Shown in pieces: positions 22,438 through 29,365 of a stretch of DNA of 29,365 nucleotides; the stretch's first letter is position 1; the number at the start of each line of letters is the position of its first letter. The DNA lies in assembly GCA_964345695.1 (NCBI GenBank), contig CAYFSC010000015.1, positions 1 to 29,365 on the forward strand. Reading direction: 5' to 3'. Below the pieces are notes generated by a model, which worked only from the letters and a program-made list of their open reading frames with translations, was not told the DNA's origin and ran no database searches. The translations under genes were made by a program, and so were the position numbers. The DNA comes from CAYFSC01 sp964345695 (lineage in GTDB: Bacteria; Bacteroidota; Rhodothermia; Rhodothermales; Salinibacteraceae).

Positions 22438-23166
22438 ATGCCCGACCCGATTGCTTCGCACGTCCTCGTTACTGGTTCCAACCGGGGGCTCGGACTCGAA
22501 TTTGTTCGTCAGCTGGTGCCGCGTGCCGAACGGGTGTACGCCACCTGTCGGAAGCCGGAGGCCGCCGCTGCACTGTCGGCCCTGGCCGAGGCCCATGGCG
22601 ACACCCTCCGCATCGCTCCGCTCAACGTGGCCGATCCGTCCTCCATCGAAACGGCCCGGGAGCTCGTGGGGCGGGACACCGAGGCCCTCGATCTGCTCAT
22701 CAACAACGCCGGCATCAACGGCGGCGGCCGGGCAGACCGCTTCGGCACGGTCGATGCCGAGACGATGATGCGGGTTCTGCGCGTCAACACCGTGGGGCCG
22801 CACCTCATGGTGCAGGCGTTTGCCGACCTGCTGGCGGCCGCCTCCGATCCGCAGGGGGCGAAGGTCATCAATCTCACGTCGCAGCTCGGATCCATCGCCA
22901 ACACCAGCGGGGGCACGTGGCAGAGCTACAAAGTGAGCAAGGCCGGCCTCAACATGTGCACTCGGCTGCAGGCGGCCGAGCTGACCGAGGAGGGCATCAC
23001 TGCCGTGTCGATGCATCCGGGATGGGTGCAAACGGACATGGGCGGCCCGGACGCGCGCCTCACGCCCGAGGAATCGGTGGCCGGCATGCTCGGTGTGATC
23101 GAAGACCTCACACCAGACCACGCCGGACGCTTCCTGACGCACGACGGCGGCGAGCTTCCATGGTAG
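22438..23166 (+). CDS. Short-chain dehydrogenase/reductase (C-factor/sniffer-like)
   Basis: The 242-residue protein is a classical SDR with a Rossmann fold. The dinucleotide-binding TGSNRGLG motif is at 12-19, NNAG at 89-92, N117 in VNTVG, and the catalytic S148 / Y164 / K168 lie in NLTSQLGS and YKVSK. HPGWVQTDMGG (193-203) follows. Basic residues R16 and R38 suggest a preference for NADP(H). The VLVTGSNRGLGLEFV start and the PGWVQTDMGG end are most like the C-factor (CsgA)/sniffer carbonyl-reductase subgroup. The substrate is unknown. It sits between the HD hydrolase and the sensor kinase, with 33 bp before the latter. Confidence 0.9.
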   Translation: MPDPIASHVLVTGSNRGLGLEFVRQLVPRAERVYATCRKPEAAAALSALAEAHGDTLRIAPLNVADPSSIETARELVGRDTEALDLLINNAGINGGGRADRFGTVDAETMMRVLRVNTVGPHLMVQAFADLLAAASDPQGAKVINLTSQLGSIANTSGGTWQSYKVSKAGLNMCTRLQAAELTEEGITAVSMHPGWVQTDMGGPDARLTPEESVAGMLGVIEDLTPDHAGRFLTHDGGELPW

Positions 23167-23199
23167 AGCCGAACCGTTTGCCGAAGCGAGTCGTACACG

Positions 23200-25350
23200 A
23201 TGCCTCCCAACGGGACGCCCCTCGACGGGGGCGAGCCCCCTTCGCCTTCATGGCTTGATTGGCACCCTCAGTTCATGGTGGATGACGTGACCCCTACCGA
23301 TGCAGCGGCGGAGAACGAAGCGGTCCTGGTGGAAGAACCGGCCCGGCTTCGGCGCTTCGTGAGCGGCATGCCTTCGCTCGTCATGATGCTGGACGACGAG
23401 GGAACGATTGTGGCGCGGAGCGACCGATGGGGGCGGGTGTTCGTGCCCGACCTGGGCGAGGTGGCCGACGACGGCCAGATCGACGCCGCCTCCGACCTGC
23501 TGCATGCAGCCGACGAGGAGGTCCCCGATCCGTTCGTGGGCGACTCCTTCTTCGAGGTGTTCGAAGATCCGCACGGCGCCCTGCAAGCTGCCTTCGACGA
23601 ATGCCTGCAGGCGCAGGAGAAGCGCTCCGACATGCGCGTTCCGCTGCAGATGCAAGATGGCGGAGTGTACTGGGTCGACTGGGAGGTGCGGCCGTGGCAG
23701 GCGCCGGACGGATCGGCCCGGGGCGTGCTGCTCTACATCGTGAACCGCACCGACCAGCACCGGGCCGAGTCTACACGTCGGCAGGTGGAGCGCCGCTTCG
23801 ACGCCCTGGTGGACACCATCAGTGAGGGCGTGTTGCTGATGGACAACGACGGGATCTTCCGCGACTGCAACGCCGCTGCCGAGCAGATCCTCGGACGGCC
23901 CGCATCCGAGATCATCGGCACCAAGTTTAACGATCCGCAGTGGCGCGGCCTGCGTGAGGACGGAGCGCCGCTGCCGAACACCGAGTTTCCGTTCTGGCGG
24001 GCCTACTACGAGCGGGAAACCATCCACGACGCGGTCATGGGCATCTACCCGCCCGAAGAGCCGCCGCGCTGGATTCGCGTCAACGCCCAACCGCTCTTCC
24101 GCAACGGCGAGGACGACCCGTACGCCGTCCTCGTGTCGTTCGACGACATCACCGAGGAGCAGCTCACGGAGGAAGCCCTGCAGACCTCGCGCGATCTGTT
24201 GTCGAGTGTCCTTACGACCTCGCTCGACGGCATCTTCGTGTTTACTGCCGAGCGCGACGACACCGGCACGATCGACGACTTTACCTGTGCACTCGTCAAC
24301 CCACAGGCCGAGAAATTCGTGGGCCGCTCCTCCGAGGAGCTCGTGGGGAGCCGTCTCCTGACCTCGATGCCCATGCACCGCGACAACGGGCTGTTCGAAG
24401 CCTACAAGCAGGTGGTGGAGACGGGCGAGCCGTTCGAGACGGAAATTCAGCTCAACAGCGACACGCTCAGCGGCTGGTTCCAGATCGTGGCCGTTCAGAT
24501 CGAGGGCGGGTGCGCCGTCACCATGCGCGACGTGACCGAGCGCAAGCAGGCCGTGCAGGCCATGGCCGCGGCCAACGAGAAGCTGGAACAGCGCAATCGG
24601 GCCCTACGCGACTTTGCCTACATTGCCTCGCACGACCTGCAGGAGCCGCTTCGCAAGATCAGTGCCTTCTCCAACCTCGTCATTGAGGACTACGGCGACG
24701 ACCTGGACGAAACCGGGCAGCACTACCTCACGCGCATGGAGGATGCGGCCCAGCGCATGTCCCAACTGATCAGTGACCTGCTCGTGTACTCGCGCGTCAC
24801 GACGCGGGCTCGCCCGTTCGAGTCGGTCGATCTGAACGAGATCGTCGACAACGTGACCACCGACCTGGCGATGCAGATCTCAGACGTCGACGGCACTGTT
24901 GATGTCGGCGACCTGCCCACGCTCCAGGCTGATCCCACGCAGATGCGGCAGCTGCTGCAAAACCTGATCAGCAACGGCCTCAAGTTCCACCGCGACGGCG
25001 TCCCGCCCGTGGTGACCGTCCGCGCCTGCGTCGAGCCGCGCCCGGCGGAGCCGGAGCCTGCCCTGGAGGCCGACTGCGAGACTGTGTGTCGGATTACGGT
25101 GGCGGACAACGGCATCGGGTTTGATTCGAAATACGAGGATCGTATCTTCTCCCCGTTCAAGCGTTTGCATGGACGTAGCGAATACTCGGGGACCGGCATG
25201 GGCCTGGCCATCTGCAACCGCATCGTGGAGCGTCACAGCGGCGCCATTTCCGTGGAGAGCACGCCGGATGAGGGTACGACCTTCACCGTCCTCCTTCCCA
25301 TCGAGCAGGCCGACGAGGAATCCGCGGCTCACCCTGAATCGAATGCGTAA
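23200..25350 (+). CDS. Soluble multi-PAS sensor histidine kinase
   Basis: The 716-residue kinase has no transmembrane segment, so it senses a cytoplasmic signal. Three PAS-like modules can be seen: about 48-185 (SLVMMLDDEGTIVARSD), about 195-318 (FDALVDTISEGVLLMDNDGI) and about 325-448 (SSVLTTSLDGIFVFT). A short coiled coil leads to the HisKA helix with H478 in FAYIASHDLQEPLRKI, the form seen in phytochrome-type kinases. The ATPase domain has N592 in LLQNLISNGLKF (N box), ADNGIGFD (G1), IFSPFKRLHG (F box) and GTGMGLAI (G2). A later start at 23275 is possible. The stop is 7 bp from the next ATG, so it is translationally close to the Rcp1-like regulator, its likely partner. The ligand or cofactor is unknown. 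Confidence 0.92.
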   Translation: MPPNGTPLDGGEPPSPSWLDWHPQFMVDDVTPTDAAAENEAVLVEEPARLRRFVSGMPSLVMMLDDEGTIVARSDRWGRVFVPDLGEVADDGQIDAASDLLHAADEEVPDPFVGDSFFEVFEDPHGALQAAFDECLQAQEKRSDMRVPLQMQDGGVYWVDWEVRPWQAPDGSARGVLLYIVNRTDQHRAESTRRQVERRFDALVDTISEGVLLMDNDGIFRDCNAAAEQILGRPASEIIGTKFNDPQWRGLREDGAPLPNTEFPFWRAYYERETIHDAVMGIYPPEEPPRWIRVNAQPLFRNGEDDPYAVLVSFDDITEEQLTEEALQTSRDLLSSVLTTSLDGIFVFTAERDDTGTIDDFTCALVNPQAEKFVGRSSEELVGSRLLTSMPMHRDNGLFEAYKQVVETGEPFETEIQLNSDTLSGWFQIVAVQIEGGCAVTMRDVTERKQAVQAMAAANEKLEQRNRALRDFAYIASHDLQEPLRKISAFSNLVIEDYGDDLDETGQHYLTRMEDAAQRMSQLISDLLVYSRVTTRARPFESVDLNEIVDNVTTDLAMQISDVDGTVDVGDLPTLQADPTQMRQLLQNLISNGLKFHRDGVPPVVTVRACVEPRPAEPEPALEADCETVCRITVADNGIGFDSKYEDRIFSPFKRLHGRSEYSGTGMGLAICNRIVERHSGAISVESTPDEGTTFTVLLPIEQADEESAAHPESNA

Positions 25351-25357
25351 ACGCTGG

Positions 25358-25807
25358 ATGAGCGACGATCAGAGCATACACATTCTCCTGGCGGAAGACG
25401 ACCCGGACGACCGGCTTCTGACGCGCCGTGCGCTCAAGAAGAGCCGTCTTGCCAACAGCATCGCCACGGTCGAGAACGGCGAAGAGCTCATGCGTTACCT
25501 GCGCCGCGAGGGCGAATACCGCGACGCCGACGCATTGCGACCCGGTCTTATTCTCCTGGACCTCAACATGCCGCGCATGGACGGGCGCGAAGCCCTTAAG
25601 GAGATCAAATCGGATCCCGGCCTGCGGCGCATCCCCGTGATCGTGCTCACCACCTCGGAGGCCGAGCAAGACATTTTGCAGAGCTACGACCTGGGCGTCA
25701 ACGCATTCGTCACCAAACCCGTCACGTTCGACGGCCTGGCCGACGCCATCGAAGCCATCGGTGAGTTCTGGTTCCAAATCGTAAAACTTCCCACCAACGC
25801 AGAGTGA
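25358..25807 (+). CDS. Rcp1-like single-domain response regulator
   Basis: This 149-residue receiver has no output domain. The acidic pocket is E13-D14-D15 in LLAEDDPDDR, D68 is the phosphoacceptor in LILLDLNMPRMDG, T98/T99 lie in VIVLTTSEAEQD and K120 in NAFVTKPVTFDG. The DDPDD start, LRREGEY loop and the C-terminal EAIGEFWFQIVKLP are typical of the Rcp1 family, partners of phytochrome-type kinases. The ATG at 25358 was chosen; an ATG at 25343 would overlap the kinase stop by 8 bases and is also plausible. Tight coupling to the upstream HDLQEPLR-type kinase suggests a cognate pair. It may act as a phosphate shuttle to the next hybrid protein, which is an inference. Confidence 0.92.
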   Translation: MSDDQSIHILLAEDDPDDRLLTRRALKKSRLANSIATVENGEELMRYLRREGEYRDADALRPGLILLDLNMPRMDGREALKEIKSDPGLRRIPVIVLTTSEAEQDILQSYDLGVNAFVTKPVTFDGLADAIEAIGEFWFQIVKLPTNAE

Positions 25808-25857
25808 TGCCGGTTGAACGCTTTCGAACCGCGGTATGGCGAACAACCGCTCAGCGT

Positions 25858-25880
25858 CGTCCGTGCGTGAACGCAGGACG
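25858..25880 (+). other. Hairpin after the Rcp1-like gene
   Basis: CGTCC (25858-25862) pairs with GGACG (25876-25880), and inside it, after a bulged G, TGCG (25864-25867) pairs with CGCA (25872-25875) around a TGAA loop. No T-run follows. It may attenuate read-through into the hybrid kinase gene. Confidence 0.35.
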
Positions 25881-25963
25881 GAGCGTGGATGCATGACGGA
25901 TCCCCCGTGCCCTCGTCCACGCCGAGCGTTTTCGCCCCGCAGGCGAGCGCGACGCGTCGTTCC

Positions 25964-25997
25964 GCGCAGCGGGTGATTCTGCGCAGCGGGTGATTCT
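25964..25997 (+). repeat. Perfect 17-bp tandem duplication upstream of the hybrid kinase
   Basis: GCGCAGCGGGTGATTCT occurs at 25964-25980 and again at 25981-25997 without a spacer, ending 38 bp before the ATG at 26036. It sits where a promoter or leader should be. It may be a recent duplication or a pair of regulator sites; only the repeat itself is seen. Confidence 0.75.
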
Positions 25998-26035
25998 GCG
26001 ATGGCGCCACTTCCAATCGGAAAACGGATACGTGT

Positions 26036-27955
26036 ATGACCACCACGACCGAGTCTGTCGACGTTCTGCTCATCGAAGACGACGAAGACGACTACCTCAT
26101 TACGCGCTCGCTCCTGGCCAAGGCGCGTACCATCGATGCCGACCTCGACTGGGCAAAAAGCTACGAGGAAGGGCGCGAGGCCATTCTGACGAACGCCTAC
26201 GACGCCAGCCTGGTCGACTATCGCCTCGGCGCCCAGACCGGCCTCGATCTGCTCGAGGAGCTCAACAACCGGGGCGGCGTGCGAACGCCCGTCATCCTTC
26301 TCACCGGCCAGGGCGACGTCGAGGTCGACCTCCATGCCATGCAGGCCGGCGCGTCCGACTATCTGTCGAAGGAGCAGATCGACGCTCCGCTGCTGGAGCG
26401 ATCGATCCGGTACGCCATCGAGCGCACCGAGGCCGAGCAGCGCATCCGCGAGCAGGCCCAGTTTCTCGACAAGGCGCGCGACGCCATCATGGCCTACGAC
26501 ATGGACGGCCGGGTCGTCTACTGGAACAAGAGCGCCGAGCGCCTCACCGGCTACGGCGAAGATGAGATCGCGGGCACCAAGGCCCGCGACACTCTGTTCC
26601 GCCCGCACGAGCAGGAGAAGCTGCAGGCGTGCTACCAGACCGTCATGGAGGAGGGCGAGTGGACCGGCGAGCTGAAGCTCTACACCAAAAACGACGAGGA
26701 GCTGATCGTGGAGAGCCGCTGGACGCTCGTCCGCGACGCGATGGGGACTCCATCGTCCATCCTTATTATCAACACGGACATCACGGAGCGAAAGCAGCTG
26801 GAGTCGCAGTTCCTGCGTTCACAACGCATGGAAAGCATTGGTCGGCTCGTGGGCGGCATTGCGCACGACCTCGGCAATCTGCTCCAGCCCATCCTCCTCG
26901 GGGTGAAGGTGTTGAAGCGCCGCTTGGGCGAGGACTCGAAATCAGTGCAGACGCTGTCGATGATCGAGAAGAGTGCCGAGCGCGGGTCCAACATGGTGGA
27001 GCAGGTGCTCACCTTTGCACGCGGGGTGGAGGGCGAGCGGGCGCAGCTCCAGCCCGGCATGATCATCGAAGAGGTCGAGAGCATCACCGACGAGACCTTC
27101 CCCGACGCCATCGAGGTGCGCACCCGCGTGGCCGAGGACGTCAACCAAATCGTGGGCGACGCGACGCAGATCCAGCAGGTGCTCATGAATCTCTGCGTCA
27201 ATGCCCGCGACGCCATGGAAGACGGCGGCACGCTCGCCATTCGCGCCTCCAACGCCGAGATCACCGAAGACGACGCGCAGCGCAACATCGAGGCGGAGCC
27301 GGGCGCCTACGTATGCATCACCGTGGCGGACACCGGCTCGGGCATTCCGGACGACGTCATCGACAAGATTTTTGAGCCGTTCTTCTCGACGAAAGAAGAG
27401 GGCGAGGGCACCGGCCTCGGCCTGTCGACCGCCTACAGCATTGTCAAGAGCCACGACGGCTTCATCGATGTGCAGAGCAGCAACGCCGGGACACAATTTG
27501 ACGTGTATCTGCCCGTCGCCGACGTGGATGCTCCGGAACGCACGGCGCCGGAAGAGCGCGAACTCACGGGCGGATCGGGAGAGACGGTGCTCGTGGTGGA
27601 CGACGAGGCTTTCATCCGGGAAACGGCCCAGGAGACCCTCAACGATGCGGGCTATCAGGCTCTCACTGCCGACGGGGCCGAAGCAGCCCTGCGCATCGTC
27701 GACGCGCGCGGCAGCGCGGTCGACGCCGTAATTACCGATCTGCGCATGCCCTCAATGGATGGCTTCGAGCTGATCCGGCGCGTGCATGCCCAGCATCCCA
27801 ACCTGCCCATCATCGCCGCCAGCGGCATGGCCGACGGCCGCACCGACGACGCCGTAGAGGCCGGGGCGCGAACCTTCCTCGCCAAGCCCTTCACGGCCGA
27901 AAAGCTGCAGGCCGCTCTTCAGGATGTGTTCCAGCCCACGGCCGACGAGGCGTAG
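26036..27955 (+). CDS. Hybrid sensor kinase: Rec-PAS-HisKA-HATPase-Rec
   Basis: The 639-residue soluble protein starts with a receiver (about 8-130; E14-D15-D16, phosphoacceptor D61 in SLVDYRLG, LLTGQGD, K112 in YLSKEQ). A PAS domain follows (about 140-255, ARDAIMAYDMDGRVVYWN). The kinase core has H277 in GRLVGGIAHDLGNLLQPIL, N389 in LMNLCVNARDAM, ADTGSGIP, FEPFFSTK and GTGLGLST. A C-terminal receiver (about 516-635; VVDDEA, D568 in VITDLRMPSMDG, K617 in FLAKPF) ends it. The usual HDFNNLL of this kinase class is HDLGNLL here. The N-terminal receiver could accept phosphate from the upstream kinase, while the C-terminal one can take it from H277. No output domain is present, so a further partner must act. 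It lies 228 bp after the Rcp1-like gene. Confidence 0.94.
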   Translation: MTTTTESVDVLLIEDDEDDYLITRSLLAKARTIDADLDWAKSYEEGREAILTNAYDASLVDYRLGAQTGLDLLEELNNRGGVRTPVILLTGQGDVEVDLHAMQAGASDYLSKEQIDAPLLERSIRYAIERTEAEQRIREQAQFLDKARDAIMAYDMDGRVVYWNKSAERLTGYGEDEIAGTKARDTLFRPHEQEKLQACYQTVMEEGEWTGELKLYTKNDEELIVESRWTLVRDAMGTPSSILIINTDITERKQLESQFLRSQRMESIGRLVGGIAHDLGNLLQPILLGVKVLKRRLGEDSKSVQTLSMIEKSAERGSNMVEQVLTFARGVEGERAQLQPGMIIEEVESITDETFPDAIEVRTRVAEDVNQIVGDATQIQQVLMNLCVNARDAMEDGGTLAIRASNAEITEDDAQRNIEAEPGAYVCITVADTGSGIPDDVIDKIFEPFFSTKEEGEGTGLGLSTAYSIVKSHDGFIDVQSSNAGTQFDVYLPVADVDAPERTAPEERELTGGSGETVLVVDDEAFIRETAQETLNDAGYQALTADGAEAALRIVDARGSAVDAVITDLRMPSMDGFELIRRVHAQHPNLPIIAASGMADGRTDDAVEAGARTFLAKPFTAEKLQAALQDVFQPTADEA

Positions 27956-27975
27956 GCATCCTCGGGGAGAGGGAT

Positions 27976-27996
27976 GCGCGGGGACGGGCCCCGCGC
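27976..27996 (+). terminator. GC-rich hairpin after the hybrid kinase
   Basis: GCGCGGGG (27976-27983) and CCCCGCGC (27989-27996) form a perfect 8-bp stem with a 5-nt loop, 20 bp after the stop codon. An overlapping GCATCC/GGATGC stem (27956-27961 with 27972-27977) is an alternative fold. There is no T-run, as in the hairpin at 794-826. Confidence 0.45.
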
Positions 27997-28048
27997 ACGG
28001 TACAATGAAGCCCGCAGTACGCCTCACGCATCCTGCAATACGGCATTG

Positions 28049-29233
28049 ATGGCGGCCTCTCCCGGCAGCGGCACCTCAAACCATGAGTCCCCCGCGTGGC
28101 CGCTGCTCCTCACGTCGGTGCTGGCGCTGGCGGCCCTCTACGCGCCGCAACCTATTCTCCCGCGGTGGGCCGAGGCGTATGGACTGCCGGAGACGCGCGT
28201 CGCGCTCGTCATTGCCGTCGCGCTCATTCCGCTGGGGATCGCGCCGCTCGCCGCCGGGGTTCTGCTGCGACGCGCGGCGACAGTCCCTCTGTTGCGCGGA
28301 GCGTCCGTCGTCCTCGCAGTGGCTGTCGGAGGGACGGCTCTGCGTCCGCCATTTGCCCTTCTGCTCGCCTTGCGCGTCGTGCAGGGCGTGGCCATCGCCG
28401 CGCTCCTCACGGCGCTGATGACGCACATCGCCCACGTTCGGCAGGGAGCCGCGATGCAGCGGCTCATGGCGGCGTACGTGGCGGCGACGATCCTCGGCGG
28501 CTTTCTCGGTCGCCTCGGGGCGGGGCTGACGGCCTCACTGGCGTCCGACGCGTTCTTCTTCGTCGGGCTTGCCGTTTTGCTCCTCCTCTCCGATCTCGGC
28601 CTGCGACGGCTGCCGGCTCGGGAGCCCTCGGGACGGGCCTCGCCGGAGTCGCGACCGCGTCTCGGTGCCATCCTCCGGCGGCCTCAGGTCGTGCGCATCT
28701 ACGCGCTCATCTTCTGCCTCTTCTTCGTCTTCTCGGCGTTTATGAACTTCCTCCCGTTTCGCCTGCGGGAGGTGCAGCCCGGCGCCTCCGACGCGCTCGC
28801 CGGCGCCCTGTACGCCGGCTACCTCGTCGGCGTCGTCGCCTCCCTCGGCGCGCAGCGCGTGACGGCGACGCTGCCCCGCCCGCGGACGGCCATGACGCTC
28901 GGGGGCGGAGGCATCCTGGCCGCGCTCGGCATCGCGCTCGGGGCGTCCGTACCGGTGCTGTTTGGGGCTGTTGCCGTACTGTGCGCAACGTTCTTCCTGG
29001 CCCACGCCGTGGCTGCAGGACACGTCAACGACGCAGCAACAAGCGGTCCGAGCGGAACGGGGCGCAGCCTCGTCAACGGGCTCTACGTGGCCGTCTACTA
29101 CACCGGCGGCGTCCTTGGGGCGTACGTGCCCGGGTTCGTGTACGACGCGTACGGGTGGAACGCCTTTCTCGGGCTCCTTGCCCTTCTGACTATAATTGGT
29201 TTGGGAGCACTGGTGGCTCCGTTCGGCCGGTAA
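28049..29233 (+). CDS. MFS transporter (YnfM-like, 12 TM)
   Basis: From the ATG at 28049 the protein has 394 residues, almost wholly hydrophobic, with about 12 predicted membrane helices. Helix 1 ends in LYAPQPILPRWAEAYGLPET, a motif of YnfM/arabinose-type MFS exporters. Helices 4-5 carry LLALRVVQGVAIAALLTALM and AAYVAATILGGFLGRLGAGL. A central hydrophilic loop (about 190-210) splits the two halves. The second half begins IYALIFCLFFVFSAFMNFLP, and the end has SLVNGLYVAVYYTGGVLGAY. These landmarks point to a proton-driven efflux protein; the substrate cannot be read. A start at 27974 would add 25 polar residues and overlap the hairpin, so 28049 was chosen. It follows the sensor cluster by 93 bp, but the hairpin suggests separate transcription. 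Confidence 0.9.
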   Translation: MAASPGSGTSNHESPAWPLLLTSVLALAALYAPQPILPRWAEAYGLPETRVALVIAVALIPLGIAPLAAGVLLRRAATVPLLRGASVVLAVAVGGTALRPPFALLLALRVVQGVAIAALLTALMTHIAHVRQGAAMQRLMAAYVAATILGGFLGRLGAGLTASLASDAFFFVGLAVLLLLSDLGLRRLPAREPSGRASPESRPRLGAILRRPQVVRIYALIFCLFFVFSAFMNFLPFRLREVQPGASDALAGALYAGYLVGVVASLGAQRVTATLPRPRTAMTLGGGGILAALGIALGASVPVLFGAVAVLCATFFLAHAVAAGHVNDAATSGPSGTGRSLVNGLYVAVYYTGGVLGAYVPGFVYDAYGWNAFLGLLALLTIIGLGALVAPFGR

Positions 29234-29274
29234 GTTGCGGATCCCAGATTCGCAGGATTCCCGCCCTCCGCAAC
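29234..29274. other. Inverted repeat after the MFS gene
   Basis: GTTGCGGA (29234-29241) begins directly after the stop codon and is the perfect reverse complement of TCCGCAAC (29267-29274). The 25-nt loop and lack of a T-run make it a weak terminator candidate between convergent genes. Confidence 0.35.
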
Positions 29275-29309
29275 AAGTCGGGGCTCCTTCGTGGCGAGTC
29301 CAGACGCCG

Positions 29310-29365
29310 CTACTGCCCCGGCGGGTGGTAATCGACATCCTGAGCGGTCTCAACGGCCTCGTCGA
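29310..29365 (-). CDS. C-terminal end of a possible minus-strand gene (5' partial)
   Basis: On the minus strand, one frame is open from the window edge to a TAG at 29312-29310 and reads DEAVETAQDVDYHPPGQ. The acidic composition is like that of other proteins here, and the stop falls in a sensible place for a gene convergent with the MFS gene. Only 17 residues are visible, so neither the family nor the reality of the gene can be proven. Confidence 0.35.
   Translation of the reverse strand, partial: DEAVETAQDVDYHPPGQ

Overview
The window is a GC-rich (estimated mid-60s % GC by eye), gene-dense piece of a bacterial chromosome. The proteins are rich in Asp and Glu, start codons lack Shine-Dalgarno motifs, and a bacillithiol gene (bshC) is present. 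Together these suggest a halophilic member of the Bacteroidota/Rhodothermota, Salinibacter-like. This placement is inferred from sequence character, not from a database search.

Left edge (1-849): the 3' end of an unidentified membrane-protein gene and a stand-alone response regulator, both on the plus strand. A GC-rich hairpin at 794-826 separates them from the convergent motility block.

Motility and chemotaxis block (850-15865, all minus strand, read right to left): fliJ, a MotE/YlxF-like gene, fliK, flgD, a small flagellar-operon gene and flgE form a hook-assembly cluster that ends at a clear terminator (10523-10554). Then cheW, cheR, cheY, a cheZ-like gene, cheA, cheB and a lytic transglycosylase form a chemotaxis operon. 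Next come a small exported substrate-binding-like protein and a double-HAMP chemoreceptor. Two near-identical sigma-28 (FliA)-type promoters, TTAAGNNN-N11-GCCGATA, lie in front of cheW and in front of the substrate-binding-like/MCP pair. Chemotaxis genes therefore look like late flagellar genes, with two separately initiated FliA units. fliK is interrupted by a 100-N assembly gap.

Metabolic and housekeeping block (16309-23166, plus strand): hisD, hisC, a DUF151 nuclease-like protein with a UVR motif, bshC, an HD hydrolase resembling stand-alone alarmone hydrolases, and a short-chain dehydrogenase. The spaces between these genes hold short degenerate repeats, several of them shared between loci.

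Sensory block (23200-27955, plus strand): a soluble triple-PAS histidine kinase, an Rcp1-like single-domain response regulator, and a Rec-PAS-HisKA-HATPase-Rec hybrid kinase. They look like one phosphorelay. An MFS exporter-like gene follows, and then the C-terminal tail of a possible minus-strand gene at the right edge.

The most unusual points are: the CheZ-like phosphatase with up to three CheY-docking-like peptides in a long acidic tail; the solitary one-lobe substrate-binding-like protein paired with a chemoreceptor under its own FliA promoter; a peptidoglycan lytic enzyme inside the che operon; and a CheA without room for a P2 domain.
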